This document shows positions 43,854 through 52,263 of a stretch of 64,000 bases of DNA, one piece after another (within the stretch, counting starts at the first letter, position 1; every line of letters begins with the position of its first letter). The notes below the pieces were generated by a model. The model ran no database searches, was not told the DNA's origin, and saw only the letters and a list, made by a program, of their open reading frames with translations. This stretch comes from Caulobacter sp. FWC2 (GTDB taxonomy: Bacteria > Pseudomonadota > Alphaproteobacteria > Caulobacterales > Caulobacteraceae). A program made the position numbers and the translations under genes. The stretch covers positions 1,426,001 to 1,490,000 of the forward strand of contig NZ_PEBF01000001.1 in the NCBI RefSeq assembly GCF_002742625.1, read 5' to 3'.

Positions 43854-45194
43854 GTGATCGATCGCAGAAGCATCCTGGGCCTGGCGGCGGCCGCTTTGGC
43901 CACGCCGGCTCTGGCCGGGCAAACGGCTGACGCGCCGACGCCGCCCGCGCCGATGACCAATCCTCCCAAGGACTGGATCGACCCGAAGACCGGCCACCGC
44001 ATCGTGCGGCTCTCGGAGGAGGGGGGCAGCAAGAACCTCTATTTCCACCAGAACGGCTACACGCCGCAGGGCGACAAGCTGGCGATCACCACGCCGGCCG
44101 GCATCGCCCTGGTGGACCTGAAGACCTTCACGCTGACGCCGCTGGCCAACAGCAAGGACGCCGACCTGCTGTTCTTCGCCCGCAAGTCGCGGCGGCTCTA
44201 TTATTCGGTCACCGCGCCCGGCGAAGGCCAGCCGGTGGACCGCGCCAAGACGATCTACGGGCTCGACATCGACAGCGGCAAGGCCAAGGTCGTGGGCAAG
44301 CTGGCCCAGGGCCAGATCGTTTCGGTCAATGCCGACGAGACCTTGCTGCTGGGCATCGTCACCTATGGCGGCAAGCCGCTGCAGCCCAAGACCGCGGACG
44401 ATCTCAAGCGCTTCGGCCAGGCCGAGTACGCGGCCAACGGCCCGGACGGCAAGCCGCTGTCCTTCGCCAAGGCCAAGGGCGTGCGGATGACCGAGCGCTT
44501 CGAGACGCCGACGCCGATGGAGATCTTCACGCTCGACCTGAAGACCGGCGAGCGCAAGGTCGTCCATGCCTCGGACAAGTGGCTGGGCCACGCCCAGTTC
44601 TCGCCGACCGACCCAACCCTGGTGATGTTCTGCCACGAGGGGCCCTGGCACCGCGTGGACCGTATCTGGACGATCCGCACCGACGGCTCGGCCCTGACCA
44701 AGATCCATACTCGGACCATGAACTTCGAGATCGCCGGTCACGAGTTCTTCGGCGCCGACGGCAAGTGGATCTGGTACGATCTTCAGACCCCACGCGGTCA
44801 GGTGTTCTGGATCGGCGGCTACGAGATCGCGACCGGCAAGCGCCTGTGGCGCCGGGTCGAGCAGAACGAGTGGTCGGTGCACTACAACGTCTCGGCCGAC
44901 GGGACGCTGTTCGCCGGCGACGGCGGCGACGCCGATATGGTCGCCCACGCGCCGGACGGCAAGTGGATCTATGTCTTCAAGCCCGAGACCCCGCGCGACG
45001 CGGCGACCCAGTACTATACCGACGACCTGATCACGCCCGAGAAGATGGCGTCCGAGCGTCTCGTCGACATGTCGGCTCACGACTACCGGCTGGAGCCGAA
45101 CCTGACGTTCACGCCCGATCAGAAGTGGATCGTCTTCACCTCGAACATGCACGGCGCGAACCACGTGTATGCCGTCGAGGTCGCCAAACACTAG
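43854..45194 (+). CDS. ogl: Oligogalacturonate lyase (PL22-like)
   Basis: A 446-aa seven-bladed beta-propeller-type lyase with an N-terminal Tat-like signal (DRRSILGLAAAALATPALA). Family motifs include HQNGYTPQGDKLAITTP, HAQFSPTDPTLVMFCHEGPW, IWTIRTDGSALTKI, and NEWSVHYNVSADG with a probable metal-binding His. It cleaves short galacturonate oligomers, giving 5-keto-4-deoxyuronate for KduI. Known homologues are often cytoplasmic; here the Tat-type signal implies periplasmic location. Start is GTG 43854 with GGAG upstream. A strong terminator ends just before it. Confidence 0.85.
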   Translation: MIDRRSILGLAAAALATPALAGQTADAPTPPAPMTNPPKDWIDPKTGHRIVRLSEEGGSKNLYFHQNGYTPQGDKLAITTPAGIALVDLKTFTLTPLANSKDADLLFFARKSRRLYYSVTAPGEGQPVDRAKTIYGLDIDSGKAKVVGKLAQGQIVSVNADETLLLGIVTYGGKPLQPKTADDLKRFGQAEYAANGPDGKPLSFAKAKGVRMTERFETPTPMEIFTLDLKTGERKVVHASDKWLGHAQFSPTDPTLVMFCHEGPWHRVDRIWTIRTDGSALTKIHTRTMNFEIAGHEFFGADGKWIWYDLQTPRGQVFWIGGYEIATGKRLWRRVEQNEWSVHYNVSADGTLFAGDGGDADMVAHAPDGKWIYVFKPETPRDAATQYYTDDLITPEKMASERLVDMSAHDYRLEPNLTFTPDQKWIVFTSNMHGANHVYAVEVAKH

Positions 45195-45198
45195 AGGC

Positions 45199-45288
45199 TG
45201 TCATCCCGGCCAAGCGCGTAGCGCGCCGAGCCGGGACCGTCTGAAGCTCTGAGTCTCTTGCGGTCCCGGGTCTTCGCCCGGGATGACA
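45199..45288. repeat. Nested inverted-repeat element between convergent genes
   Basis: Outer arms TGTCATCCCGG (45199-45209) and CCGGGATGACA (45278-45288) are perfect inverted repeats. Inside them are CCGGGACCG / CGGTCCCGG (45231-45239, 45261-45269) and two small hairpins. It contains one GANTC site (GAGTC, 45251-45255). It fills the junction between the oligogalacturonate lyase and GH28 genes, starting 4 bases after the stop of the former. The sequence is a different family from the element at 39337. Confidence 0.75.
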
Positions 45289-45295
45289 AGAATAG

Positions 45296-46657
45296 CTACA
45301 GCCCGACCACGCCCGAGCTCTCCACCACCTCGGGCTTCTTGCCATCCAGGGTGTCGATCCGGCAGCGGGTGAAGCGCCAGTCCTTGGCGTCGGCGATCTT
45401 GCCAGCGGCCTGGACGTCGAGATCCAGATCCTCGAACGCGAAGCGCTCCAGCGGCGCCTCGGCGAAGGCGGCGACCTCGAAGGCGGTCTTGGCGCCGACC
45501 GACCTGATCTTGCTGACCCGCACGTCGCTCAGGCGGCACAGGCCCAGCGCGCGCGGCACGGGCTGGGTCATGACCCTCCAGTAGGGCGGCGCGTCGGTCA
45601 TGCCCGCCGGGATCTCGGCGTAGCTGTAGGACGGGTTCCAGTTCAGGTTCACGCGAAACACCGTGGGCACGTCCTGCAACTGCATGTCGCTGATGTCGAT
45701 GTTCGAGATCGCCCCGCCGCGCGTGTGGGCCGACTTGAACAGGATGCCGACGGGCGTGGGATGATGCACCTTCAGGCCCGAGACCTTGATGTCGTGGAAG
45801 CCGCCCGAGGTCTCGCTGCCGAAGGTGATGCCGGCCGAGGCGTCGCGGATCACGCAGTCGCGGATGATGATGTCGCGGGTGGGCCGCGCCACGCGCAGGC
45901 CGTCGGCGTCGCGGCCGGCCTTGATGCACAGGGCGTCGTCGTTGCAGGCCACGTCGACCCGCTCGACCAGCACGTCGTGCGAGGAGTCGATGTCGACCCC
46001 GTCGGTCGACGGCCCGCGCCCGCCCTCGTTGTTGCGGATCTCCAGGTCGGCGATGTGGATGTCGTGCGAGTAGCAGACATGCACCGTCCAGAAGCCGGCG
46101 CGGCGCAGGCGGAGCCCGGCCAGTTCGATCTCCTGGCTGTCGAAGATCTGGATCAGGCGCGGGCGCTTGCAGTCGTAGTCGGCGGCCCAACGCAGGCCCT
46201 TGGGATCATACTTCCGGCGCAGGGCCCAGTAGCTGTCCCAGAACACCTTGCCGTCGCCGTCGACCGTCCCGTCGCCGACGATGCGGACATTCTTCTGCCT
46301 GTAGACATTGATCAGCGCCGCCGGCCATGTCAGCTCGACGCCAGCCACGCGGGTCGGCAGCTCGGGATAGTCGGCCAGGTTCGTCGAGCCCAGCAGGGTG
46401 ACGCCCTTGTCCAGCCGCAGCGTGACGCCGGACTTCAGGAAGATCGAGCCGGTGCGGTAGACGCCGGGCTTGAAGGCGATGGTCGCGCCGGTCTTGGCGG
46501 CTTCGTCAATGGCGGCCTGGATGGCCTTGGTGTTCAGCGTCTTGCCGTCGCCGACCGCGCCGTGGGCGTTGGCCAGGATCGCCTTGCCGGCGGCCAGGGC
46601 GAGGGTGGGCGCGGAGGCGGCCACGAGACCGAGCTGGAGGAGGGCGCGTCTCTGCAT
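45296..46657 (-). CDS. GH28 polygalacturonase/rhamnogalacturonan hydrolase family
   Basis: A 453-aa right-handed beta-helix glycosidase. It has a twin-Arg signal (QRRALLQLGLVAASAPTLA). GH28 landmarks are present in bacterial exo-type form: TDGVDIDSSHDV, CNDDALCIK with the catalytic Asp pair, GITFGSETSGG in place of the classic GHG motif, and VGILFKSA in place of RIK. It would cut galacturonate-containing chains, probably from the end. Its gene lies 8 bp after the GH78 gene in a three-gene minus-strand operon with GH78 and GH105-DUF4861. Confidence 0.9.
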   Translation of the reverse strand: MQRRALLQLGLVAASAPTLALAAGKAILANAHGAVGDGKTLNTKAIQAAIDEAAKTGATIAFKPGVYRTGSIFLKSGVTLRLDKGVTLLGSTNLADYPELPTRVAGVELTWPAALINVYRQKNVRIVGDGTVDGDGKVFWDSYWALRRKYDPKGLRWAADYDCKRPRLIQIFDSQEIELAGLRLRRAGFWTVHVCYSHDIHIADLEIRNNEGGRGPSTDGVDIDSSHDVLVERVDVACNDDALCIKAGRDADGLRVARPTRDIIIRDCVIRDASAGITFGSETSGGFHDIKVSGLKVHHPTPVGILFKSAHTRGGAISNIDISDMQLQDVPTVFRVNLNWNPSYSYAEIPAGMTDAPPYWRVMTQPVPRALGLCRLSDVRVSKIRSVGAKTAFEVAAFAEAPLERFAFEDLDLDVQAAGKIADAKDWRFTRCRIDTLDGKKPEVVESSGVVGL

Positions 46658-46665
46658 GGAAAGCC

Positions 46666-49600
46666 TCAGGCGCTGAAGGTGAAGGTATGTGAGCCCGAAC
46701 CGATCTCGACGACGCGAGAGGGCAGCTCGACGCGAGCGGTGGTGTTGGGCGGGATGGTGACGTCCAGTCGGATCCCGCCGGTCGTGCGCTTCCAGGCGCT
46801 GGAGATCCGGCCGACCACGGACTCGTAGTCGCCGGCGGCGCCCGGCAGGCGCGGGTCGATCAGCGGTCGGATGGCGATCTTGCGGAAGCCTGGCTCAAGC
46901 GCGTCGATGCCGATGATCCGTCGCCAGATGAAGCCGCAGACGGCCCCGAAGGCGTAGTGGTTCAGCGAGCCGGTGACGACGCCGTCCTTCAGCCCGTCCC
47001 AGCGCTCGAACACCGTCGTCGCGCCCTGTCCGACCTGATAGCCCCACGAGGGCAGGTCGGTCTGTAGCAAGAGGCCATAGGCGAGGTCGGCGTGGCCATG
47101 GTCGGCCAGGGCGTCGAGAATGTAGGGCGTGCCGATGAAGCCGGTCGACAGCTTGGTTTCACGCCGGCGGATGTCTGCGGCGAGGCGGTTGGCCGAGGCT
47201 TGGCGCAGGGCCGGCGGGACCAGGGTAAAGCGCAGGGCCAGGATGTGGCTAGTCTGGCTGTCGTTGCCGACCCCGCCATCGGAGCGCACAAATTCGCGGG
47301 CGAAGGCCTGGCCGATCTTGCTGCGCAGGGCGGTCAGGCGACCGGCGTCCACCGCCCGGCCGGTCGCCTTGGCCATCTGGGCCATCAAGTCGGTCGAGTG
47401 AGCCCAATAGGCGGTCGAGACCAGTTCCTTGGGCGTGGTGATGTCAGAGCGGCTCTTGGCGTCGACCGACAGCCAGTCGCCGTAGTCCATGCCTCGCGCT
47501 TTGCGCCAGACGTGATCGGGATTGAGGTCGAGCAGCCGCCGGCTCCAGCGGTCCATGGCGTCCCAGTTCTCGCTGATGATGCTGGTGTCGCCGTAACGCC
47601 GCCAGACCGTCCAGGGCAGGATCACCGCCGCGTCGGCCCAGCCGGGGGTGTTCTGGCCTAGGGCCCAAAAGGGCGCGGTGTCGGGCATCTCGCCGGTCGG
47701 CGCCTGGCCGGCCCGCACGTCGCCCATGAACCGGCGGGTGAAGGCGTCGAGGTCCATGTTGAAGGCCGCCGCGTCCCAGAAGATCTGGGCGTCGCCGGTC
47801 CAGCCCATCCGCTCGTCGCGCTGCGGGCAGTCGGTGGGAATACCCAGGAAGTTGCCGCGCTGGCTCCACAGGGTGTTGTTCACGATGGCCTGAACCATCG
47901 GGTTGTCCAGCCGCGCCGCGCCGGTCAGGGCCGCGTCGCTATGCGCGACGACGCCCTCGATATCGGTCAGCGGGCCGGTCACCTCGACATAGCGGAAGCC
48001 ATGGAAGGTGAAGCGCGGCTCCCAGATTTCGCCGGCTGGATCGCCACGCAGGACATAGGTGTCGGTCTGCAACGCCCGGCGGTTAGAGGTCGTGTTCAGG
48101 GTCCCGTCCAGCTTCAGCGCCTCGGCGTGACGGAGCGTGACTTGTTCCCCCGCCGCGCCTCTTACGCGGATGCGGCACCAACCCGAGAAATTCTGCCCGA
48201 AGTCGACGATGCGAATGCCGGCTCTTGGTGTGGTGGTCTGTGTCGGCTTCAGGATCTGGATGGCGCGTATGCCGGGGCCGGGCTGGGCGGGGACATGCAC
48301 CGGCGGCGCATCGCCTTTGCGCGCCGGGGTCCAGACACGATCGTCGAAGCCCGGCCCGTCCCAGCCGGTCTCGTCCAGGCGCGCATCATGGGTTTCGCCG
48401 TCATAGATCTCGGCCTTCAGCACGGCCGAGGGCGCCAGCTTCCAGCCGTCGCCTTCGGTGGCGATGCGTGTAATCGCGCCGTCGGGATGGCTTACCTCCA
48501 GCAAGCCCGAGAACCGGCGCGGCGGCGGGCCGAAGGCGTAGCGCAGATCAAGGAACCCGAACGGGCTGCCGAACCAGCCGTCGGCGACGAGCGCGCCCAG
48601 CACGTTGTCGCCGGCTTTCACCATGTCGGTGACGTCGTAGGCCTGGCTGAGGGCGCGACTGCGGAAGTCGGTCGACTCCGGCGTCAGAAGGCGATCGCCG
48701 ACCTTCTGGCCATTCAGACGCGCCTCATAGGCGCCAAGGGCCGTCGCGTAGAGCCGGGCGCTGGCGACGGGCTTGTCCAGCCGGAAGGCGCGGCGCAGGC
48801 GCACGGCCGGGCCGGTGACCCACGGGTGGCAAGGCGGGATGGTTCTCGCGGCGACGGCCGCCGGCCAGGCCGCGTCATCGAAATTCGCTTCGCGCCACCC
48901 GTCGGGCGCATCGAGCGCCGTGCGCCAGCCGTCCGTGGCGTGGATTCGGACGACCGAGCCGTCGGCCCTGGTGATGATCAGTCGCGCGGCCAGGGCGCCG
49001 CCCAGCACGGGACGCGGCTCGTCCAGGCGCAGGCCGGCCTCGACCGCCAGCACGTGCGGCCCGGGCGCGAGGCGGGGCAGGGTGAAGCTGGGGCCCTGGC
49101 CCCAGGCGGTGCGGTCGCCCGGCTTGATCAGGTTCGCGCCGTCGACCCACAGGCCGTTCAAGCTGTCCTTGGCGCAGACGCTGACGACGGCCGAGACCGC
49201 GTCCGCCGGCATGTCGAAGCGCCAGCGGAATTTGCGGGGCTTTGTGTCGTCGGTCGCGCCCCAGATCCATTGCATCCCCTCCAGACGCTCTTGGCGCATG
49301 GCCGGGGTCTCGGCCTCCAGCCAGCCGGCGGACCAGGGCTCCAGCAGGCCCATCTCGAACCACGCGGGCGTCGAAGCGCGGATCGACTTGCCCGCGCCGT
49401 CCCACGCCTCGACCCGCCACCAGAGGCGCTGACGCGAGGCCAGGGCCGGGCCGGCATAGGCGATATCGAAGGTGGCGTCGGACGACACCTTGCCGCTGTC
49501 CCACAGGAACGGACCGCCCGTCAGCGACGGGCGGCTGACGGCGACGCGGATCCGATAGGCGCTCTGCTTCACACCCTTCGCGCCGAACGCCTCGATCGTC

Positions 49601-49761
49601 CACGAGAAGCGCGGCGTCGGGTTGTCCAGTCCCAGGGGGCTATGGATCTGGTCGACGCGCGGCGTGGCGACGCGGGCCGTCCCCCGAGCGGCGGCCTTGG
49701 CCGCGCCGGCGGTCAGGCTGGCGCCGGCGCCCGCGACGGCCAGAAACTGGCGGCGGTCCAT
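46666..49761 (-). CDS. Alpha-L-rhamnosidase (GH78)
   Basis: A 1031-aa secreted glycosidase with a Tat signal (DRRQFLAVAGAGASLTAGAA). The order is N-terminal beta-sandwich domains, then the (alpha/alpha)6 catalytic barrel with the GH78 hallmark DCPQRDERMGWTGDAQIFWD, GATTVFERWDG carrying the likely general base Glu, and GSLNHYAFGAVCGF, then a C-terminal beta domain. It releases L-rhamnose from rhamnogalacturonan or glycosides. It lies 3 bp behind the GH105-DUF4861 gene and 8 bp before GH28, so the three are co-transcribed. Confidence 0.95.
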   Translation of the reverse strand: MDRRQFLAVAGAGASLTAGAAKAAARGTARVATPRVDQIHSPLGLDNPTPRFSWTIEAFGAKGVKQSAYRIRVAVSRPSLTGGPFLWDSGKVSSDATFDIAYAGPALASRQRLWWRVEAWDGAGKSIRASTPAWFEMGLLEPWSAGWLEAETPAMRQERLEGMQWIWGATDDTKPRKFRWRFDMPADAVSAVVSVCAKDSLNGLWVDGANLIKPGDRTAWGQGPSFTLPRLAPGPHVLAVEAGLRLDEPRPVLGGALAARLIITRADGSVVRIHATDGWRTALDAPDGWREANFDDAAWPAAVAARTIPPCHPWVTGPAVRLRRAFRLDKPVASARLYATALGAYEARLNGQKVGDRLLTPESTDFRSRALSQAYDVTDMVKAGDNVLGALVADGWFGSPFGFLDLRYAFGPPPRRFSGLLEVSHPDGAITRIATEGDGWKLAPSAVLKAEIYDGETHDARLDETGWDGPGFDDRVWTPARKGDAPPVHVPAQPGPGIRAIQILKPTQTTTPRAGIRIVDFGQNFSGWCRIRVRGAAGEQVTLRHAEALKLDGTLNTTSNRRALQTDTYVLRGDPAGEIWEPRFTFHGFRYVEVTGPLTDIEGVVAHSDAALTGAARLDNPMVQAIVNNTLWSQRGNFLGIPTDCPQRDERMGWTGDAQIFWDAAAFNMDLDAFTRRFMGDVRAGQAPTGEMPDTAPFWALGQNTPGWADAAVILPWTVWRRYGDTSIISENWDAMDRWSRRLLDLNPDHVWRKARGMDYGDWLSVDAKSRSDITTPKELVSTAYWAHSTDLMAQMAKATGRAVDAGRLTALRSKIGQAFAREFVRSDGGVGNDSQTSHILALRFTLVPPALRQASANRLAADIRRRETKLSTGFIGTPYILDALADHGHADLAYGLLLQTDLPSWGYQVGQGATTVFERWDGLKDGVVTGSLNHYAFGAVCGFIWRRIIGIDALEPGFRKIAIRPLIDPRLPGAAGDYESVVGRISSAWKRTTGGIRLDVTIPPNTTARVELPSRVVEIGSGSHTFTFSA

Positions 49762-49764
49762 CGC

Positions 49765-52023
49765 CTAGTGACCCGGGTTGAAATCGGGCTTCTGCGCGAA
49801 GACATAGGTCTCCCAATCGGCGCGCGAATGGAAGTCGAGGCCTTTGTCCCAGGCCGCGCCCATATAGTAGACGAACGGCTTGCCCGGCTCGACCTTGACC
49901 AGGATCAGCCAGTCACTCTCGGTCTCGGTGACGCCGACGATCTGCCTGGGATCGACCAACAGCGCCACGCCCATCGCGCCCTTGTCGGTCTCGGTGACAT
50001 CCCAGAACGAGAACACGCCCTTGGCCTTGTCGGCGCGCAGGTCGCCGGCCTGCTTGGCGGTCGGCTTCTTGGTGATGCCCAGGGCGACGGTGATCGGTCC
50101 CTTGGCGTTCGAGCCGAAGGTCGAGACCATGCGCGTGAAGTTCGTGCCCATCGGCAGGGTGAAGGTCCGGCTTTCCCAGACCTCGCGCTTTTCGCCCACT
50201 TTCCACGGTGCGTAGCTGACCTTGAACGAGGCCGCGTCGGGGCCATCCTTCAGGATTTTGTAGTCCTTCCAGTTGCGCGACACCCACAGCTTGCCGCCGT
50301 CCCAGACGCCCAGGCCGCCCGCGCCGCGGAAGGTCCCGACGTTGTAATAGTCGATGCCCTCGCCGTGATAGGCGTGCTGGTCGCCGGTGCGCAGCTGCCG
50401 GGTCATGAACGGGTAGCGGACGCTCTTGCCCCAGGCGTCGATGCCCGAGGTCGAGGGCGGTTCGAACTGCTCCAGCGCCGGGCCGTAGATGCGGTGGGCC
50501 GTGCGGTCGTTCTCCCACAGGATGTCGTCATACCGCTCGGGCGCGTAGCGGACGCTGGCGCGGGGCTTGTCCTGGCCGGTCGGCGGTGGGGCCATGCGGT
50601 AGATCATCTTCGGCGGCGTTGGCTGGCCCGGCGCGGCGGGCGGAACCTGGGCGGGCGCCAGGCCCGGACCCTCGATGGCCGGATCGTAGGCGAGGGCGGC
50701 GACGGCCTTCATCTCGGTGGCGTGGCGGGCTTCCTCCTCGGGACCGCGCACGGTGCGCGGCACGGGCGGGACGGGCGTCGAGGCGGCCACGAAGTCGGCG
50801 GCGTCCCGCGACGGCTCGGCCAGGGGCAGGGCGGTGGTCGGCTTGCCGAGGTTCATCACCTCCAACCCGGCCAGCAGGAAGGCGCCCGTCCCGTAGGGGC
50901 CGATGTCGTCGGCGGCTGTCGGCACCGGCTGATCGCCGGTCTTCTGCACCGAGCCGATCATGCCGCTGGGCAGCACCTGCTTTTGCAAACCGTGCCAGCC
51001 CTTGACGACCACCGGCTGATAGGTCGCGCGGTCCAGGATCCCGTGGTTGATCCCCCAGGCCAGGGCGTAGACGAAGAACGACGAACCCGAGGTCTCGGCC
51101 TCCGGGAACGTCTCCGGCTGCATCAGGCTAGACGCCCACAAGCCGTCGGCGCGCTGCAGGCCCGCGACCCGCTTGGCCATGGCCTGGAAGACGGCGACGT
51201 AGCGGGGCCGCGAGATGTAGTCCGCCGGCATCGACTCCAGCACACGGGCGGTCCCGGCCATCACCCAGCCGTTGCCGCGCGACCAGAAGAGCTTGCGGCC
51301 CTGCGCGTCGCGGCGCTCGATGAAGCGCTCGTCGCGGAAATAGAGGCTGTCGTCGGGGCTGTAGAGGCGCGCGAAGGTGCGCCACCACTGCTTGTCCATG
51401 GCGTCGAGATATTTCTTGTCGCCGGTCTGGGCGCTCATCCGCGCCAGCACCGGCGGGGCCATGAACAGGGCGTCGCTCCACCACCAGACCAGATGCTCGG
51501 GGATCGGTTGGCGGGCCAGGTGTGGCAGGGCCCAGTCCAGGCGCTGGCGCAGGGGCATGATCACGCCCTCCTGACCGCGACGGGCGTAGAGCTCCTCGTA
51601 GAGATCGCCGATCGCCATCTCGTCGGCGTTCAGCATGGCCTTGCCGTTCTTCGCGCCGCGCAGGGCGTAGTTGTAGTGCTCGGCCGCGTCGGTCAGGAAC
51701 TTCAGGGTCTCGGCGTCGCCGGTGGCCCGCGCCAGGCGCGCCGCGCCGACATAGTAGGTCGCCGACACCCAGTTGGAGGACATCTCACGCACCGCGCCCC
51801 CGGTGGTGACCGGGATCGGCTCGGCCCGCATGGCGTCGATCTGGGCCTTGTTGGCGCGGTTGAGCACCGCCAGCACGTCCGCCGGAGCGGGGAGCACGGC
51901 CACCGCCGCCGGGCGCTTCGGCGCGGCCATCACCGGCGCTCCGACGGCGCACAGGGCCGTGGCGCACAGCAAGGCGGCGAGGCCGGCCTGACGGATGGGC
52001 TTTGAACGCGGGGTCACGGGCAC
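49765..52023 (-). CDS. GH105-type unsaturated rhamnogalacturonyl hydrolase fused to DUF4861
   Basis: A two-domain secreted protein of about 752 aa. The signal peptide (QAGLAALLCATALCAVGAPV) is followed by a GH88/105 (alpha/alpha)6 domain with WWWSDALFMAPP and LFWSRGNGWVMAGTARVL, ending near residue 440. A Pro-rich linker (APAQVPPAAPGQPTPPK) leads to a DUF4861-like beta-rich domain from about 480 (YDDILWENDRTAHRIYGPAL, FPSTSG-like and YHGEGIDYYNVGTF). I place the start at GTG 52023, with GAGGAA 7 bp upstream. In-frame ATGs at 52053, 52071 and 52122 are alternatives with poor RBS. The role of DUF4861 is not established. Confidence 0.82.
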   Translation of the reverse strand: MPVTPRSKPIRQAGLAALLCATALCAVGAPVMAAPKRPAAVAVLPAPADVLAVLNRANKAQIDAMRAEPIPVTTGGAVREMSSNWVSATYYVGAARLARATGDAETLKFLTDAAEHYNYALRGAKNGKAMLNADEMAIGDLYEELYARRGQEGVIMPLRQRLDWALPHLARQPIPEHLVWWWSDALFMAPPVLARMSAQTGDKKYLDAMDKQWWRTFARLYSPDDSLYFRDERFIERRDAQGRKLFWSRGNGWVMAGTARVLESMPADYISRPRYVAVFQAMAKRVAGLQRADGLWASSLMQPETFPEAETSGSSFFVYALAWGINHGILDRATYQPVVVKGWHGLQKQVLPSGMIGSVQKTGDQPVPTAADDIGPYGTGAFLLAGLEVMNLGKPTTALPLAEPSRDAADFVAASTPVPPVPRTVRGPEEEARHATEMKAVAALAYDPAIEGPGLAPAQVPPAAPGQPTPPKMIYRMAPPPTGQDKPRASVRYAPERYDDILWENDRTAHRIYGPALEQFEPPSTSGIDAWGKSVRYPFMTRQLRTGDQHAYHGEGIDYYNVGTFRGAGGLGVWDGGKLWVSRNWKDYKILKDGPDAASFKVSYAPWKVGEKREVWESRTFTLPMGTNFTRMVSTFGSNAKGPITVALGITKKPTAKQAGDLRADKAKGVFSFWDVTETDKGAMGVALLVDPRQIVGVTETESDWLILVKVEPGKPFVYYMGAAWDKGLDFHSRADWETYVFAQKPDFNPGH

Positions 52024-52216
52024 TGGCGATTTCCTCGACGCGCCGACGCTCATGGGGTCAGCGATATTCATTATTTGGAATAGAATGTCAGATTTTGAAA
52101 AGTTGTCCACCAGCCGCGCCACTGGGTTTTGGCGGTGTCACAGCATAGGCGCACCCGCCCATTATTCCGCCTGTGGGCTTGCAAAAAATGGAAACCGATC
52201 GCAGCATGTGAAGACA

Positions 52217-52232
52217 ATGATACCGGTGTCAT
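52217..52232. promoter_or_regulatory. LacI-type palindrome upstream of the third receptor
   Basis: ATGATACCGGTGTCAT is a 16-bp palindrome matching at 14 positions, with central CCGG. Its core (GATACCGGTGTC) is the exact reverse complement of the site at 41043-41054. It ends 31 bp before the ATG of the receptor. Confidence 0.6.
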
Positions 52233-52263
52233 CAAGAACACCAACCTGGGAGGGTACGAGATA

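Noticed and set aside
47941..52005. Very long plus-strand open frame of 1354 codons opposite the GH78 and GH105-DUF4861 genes
   Set aside because: Its translation is low-complexity Arg/Gly/Ala/His-rich, typical of antisense frames in GC-rich DNA, and the minus-strand genes have clear family motifs.
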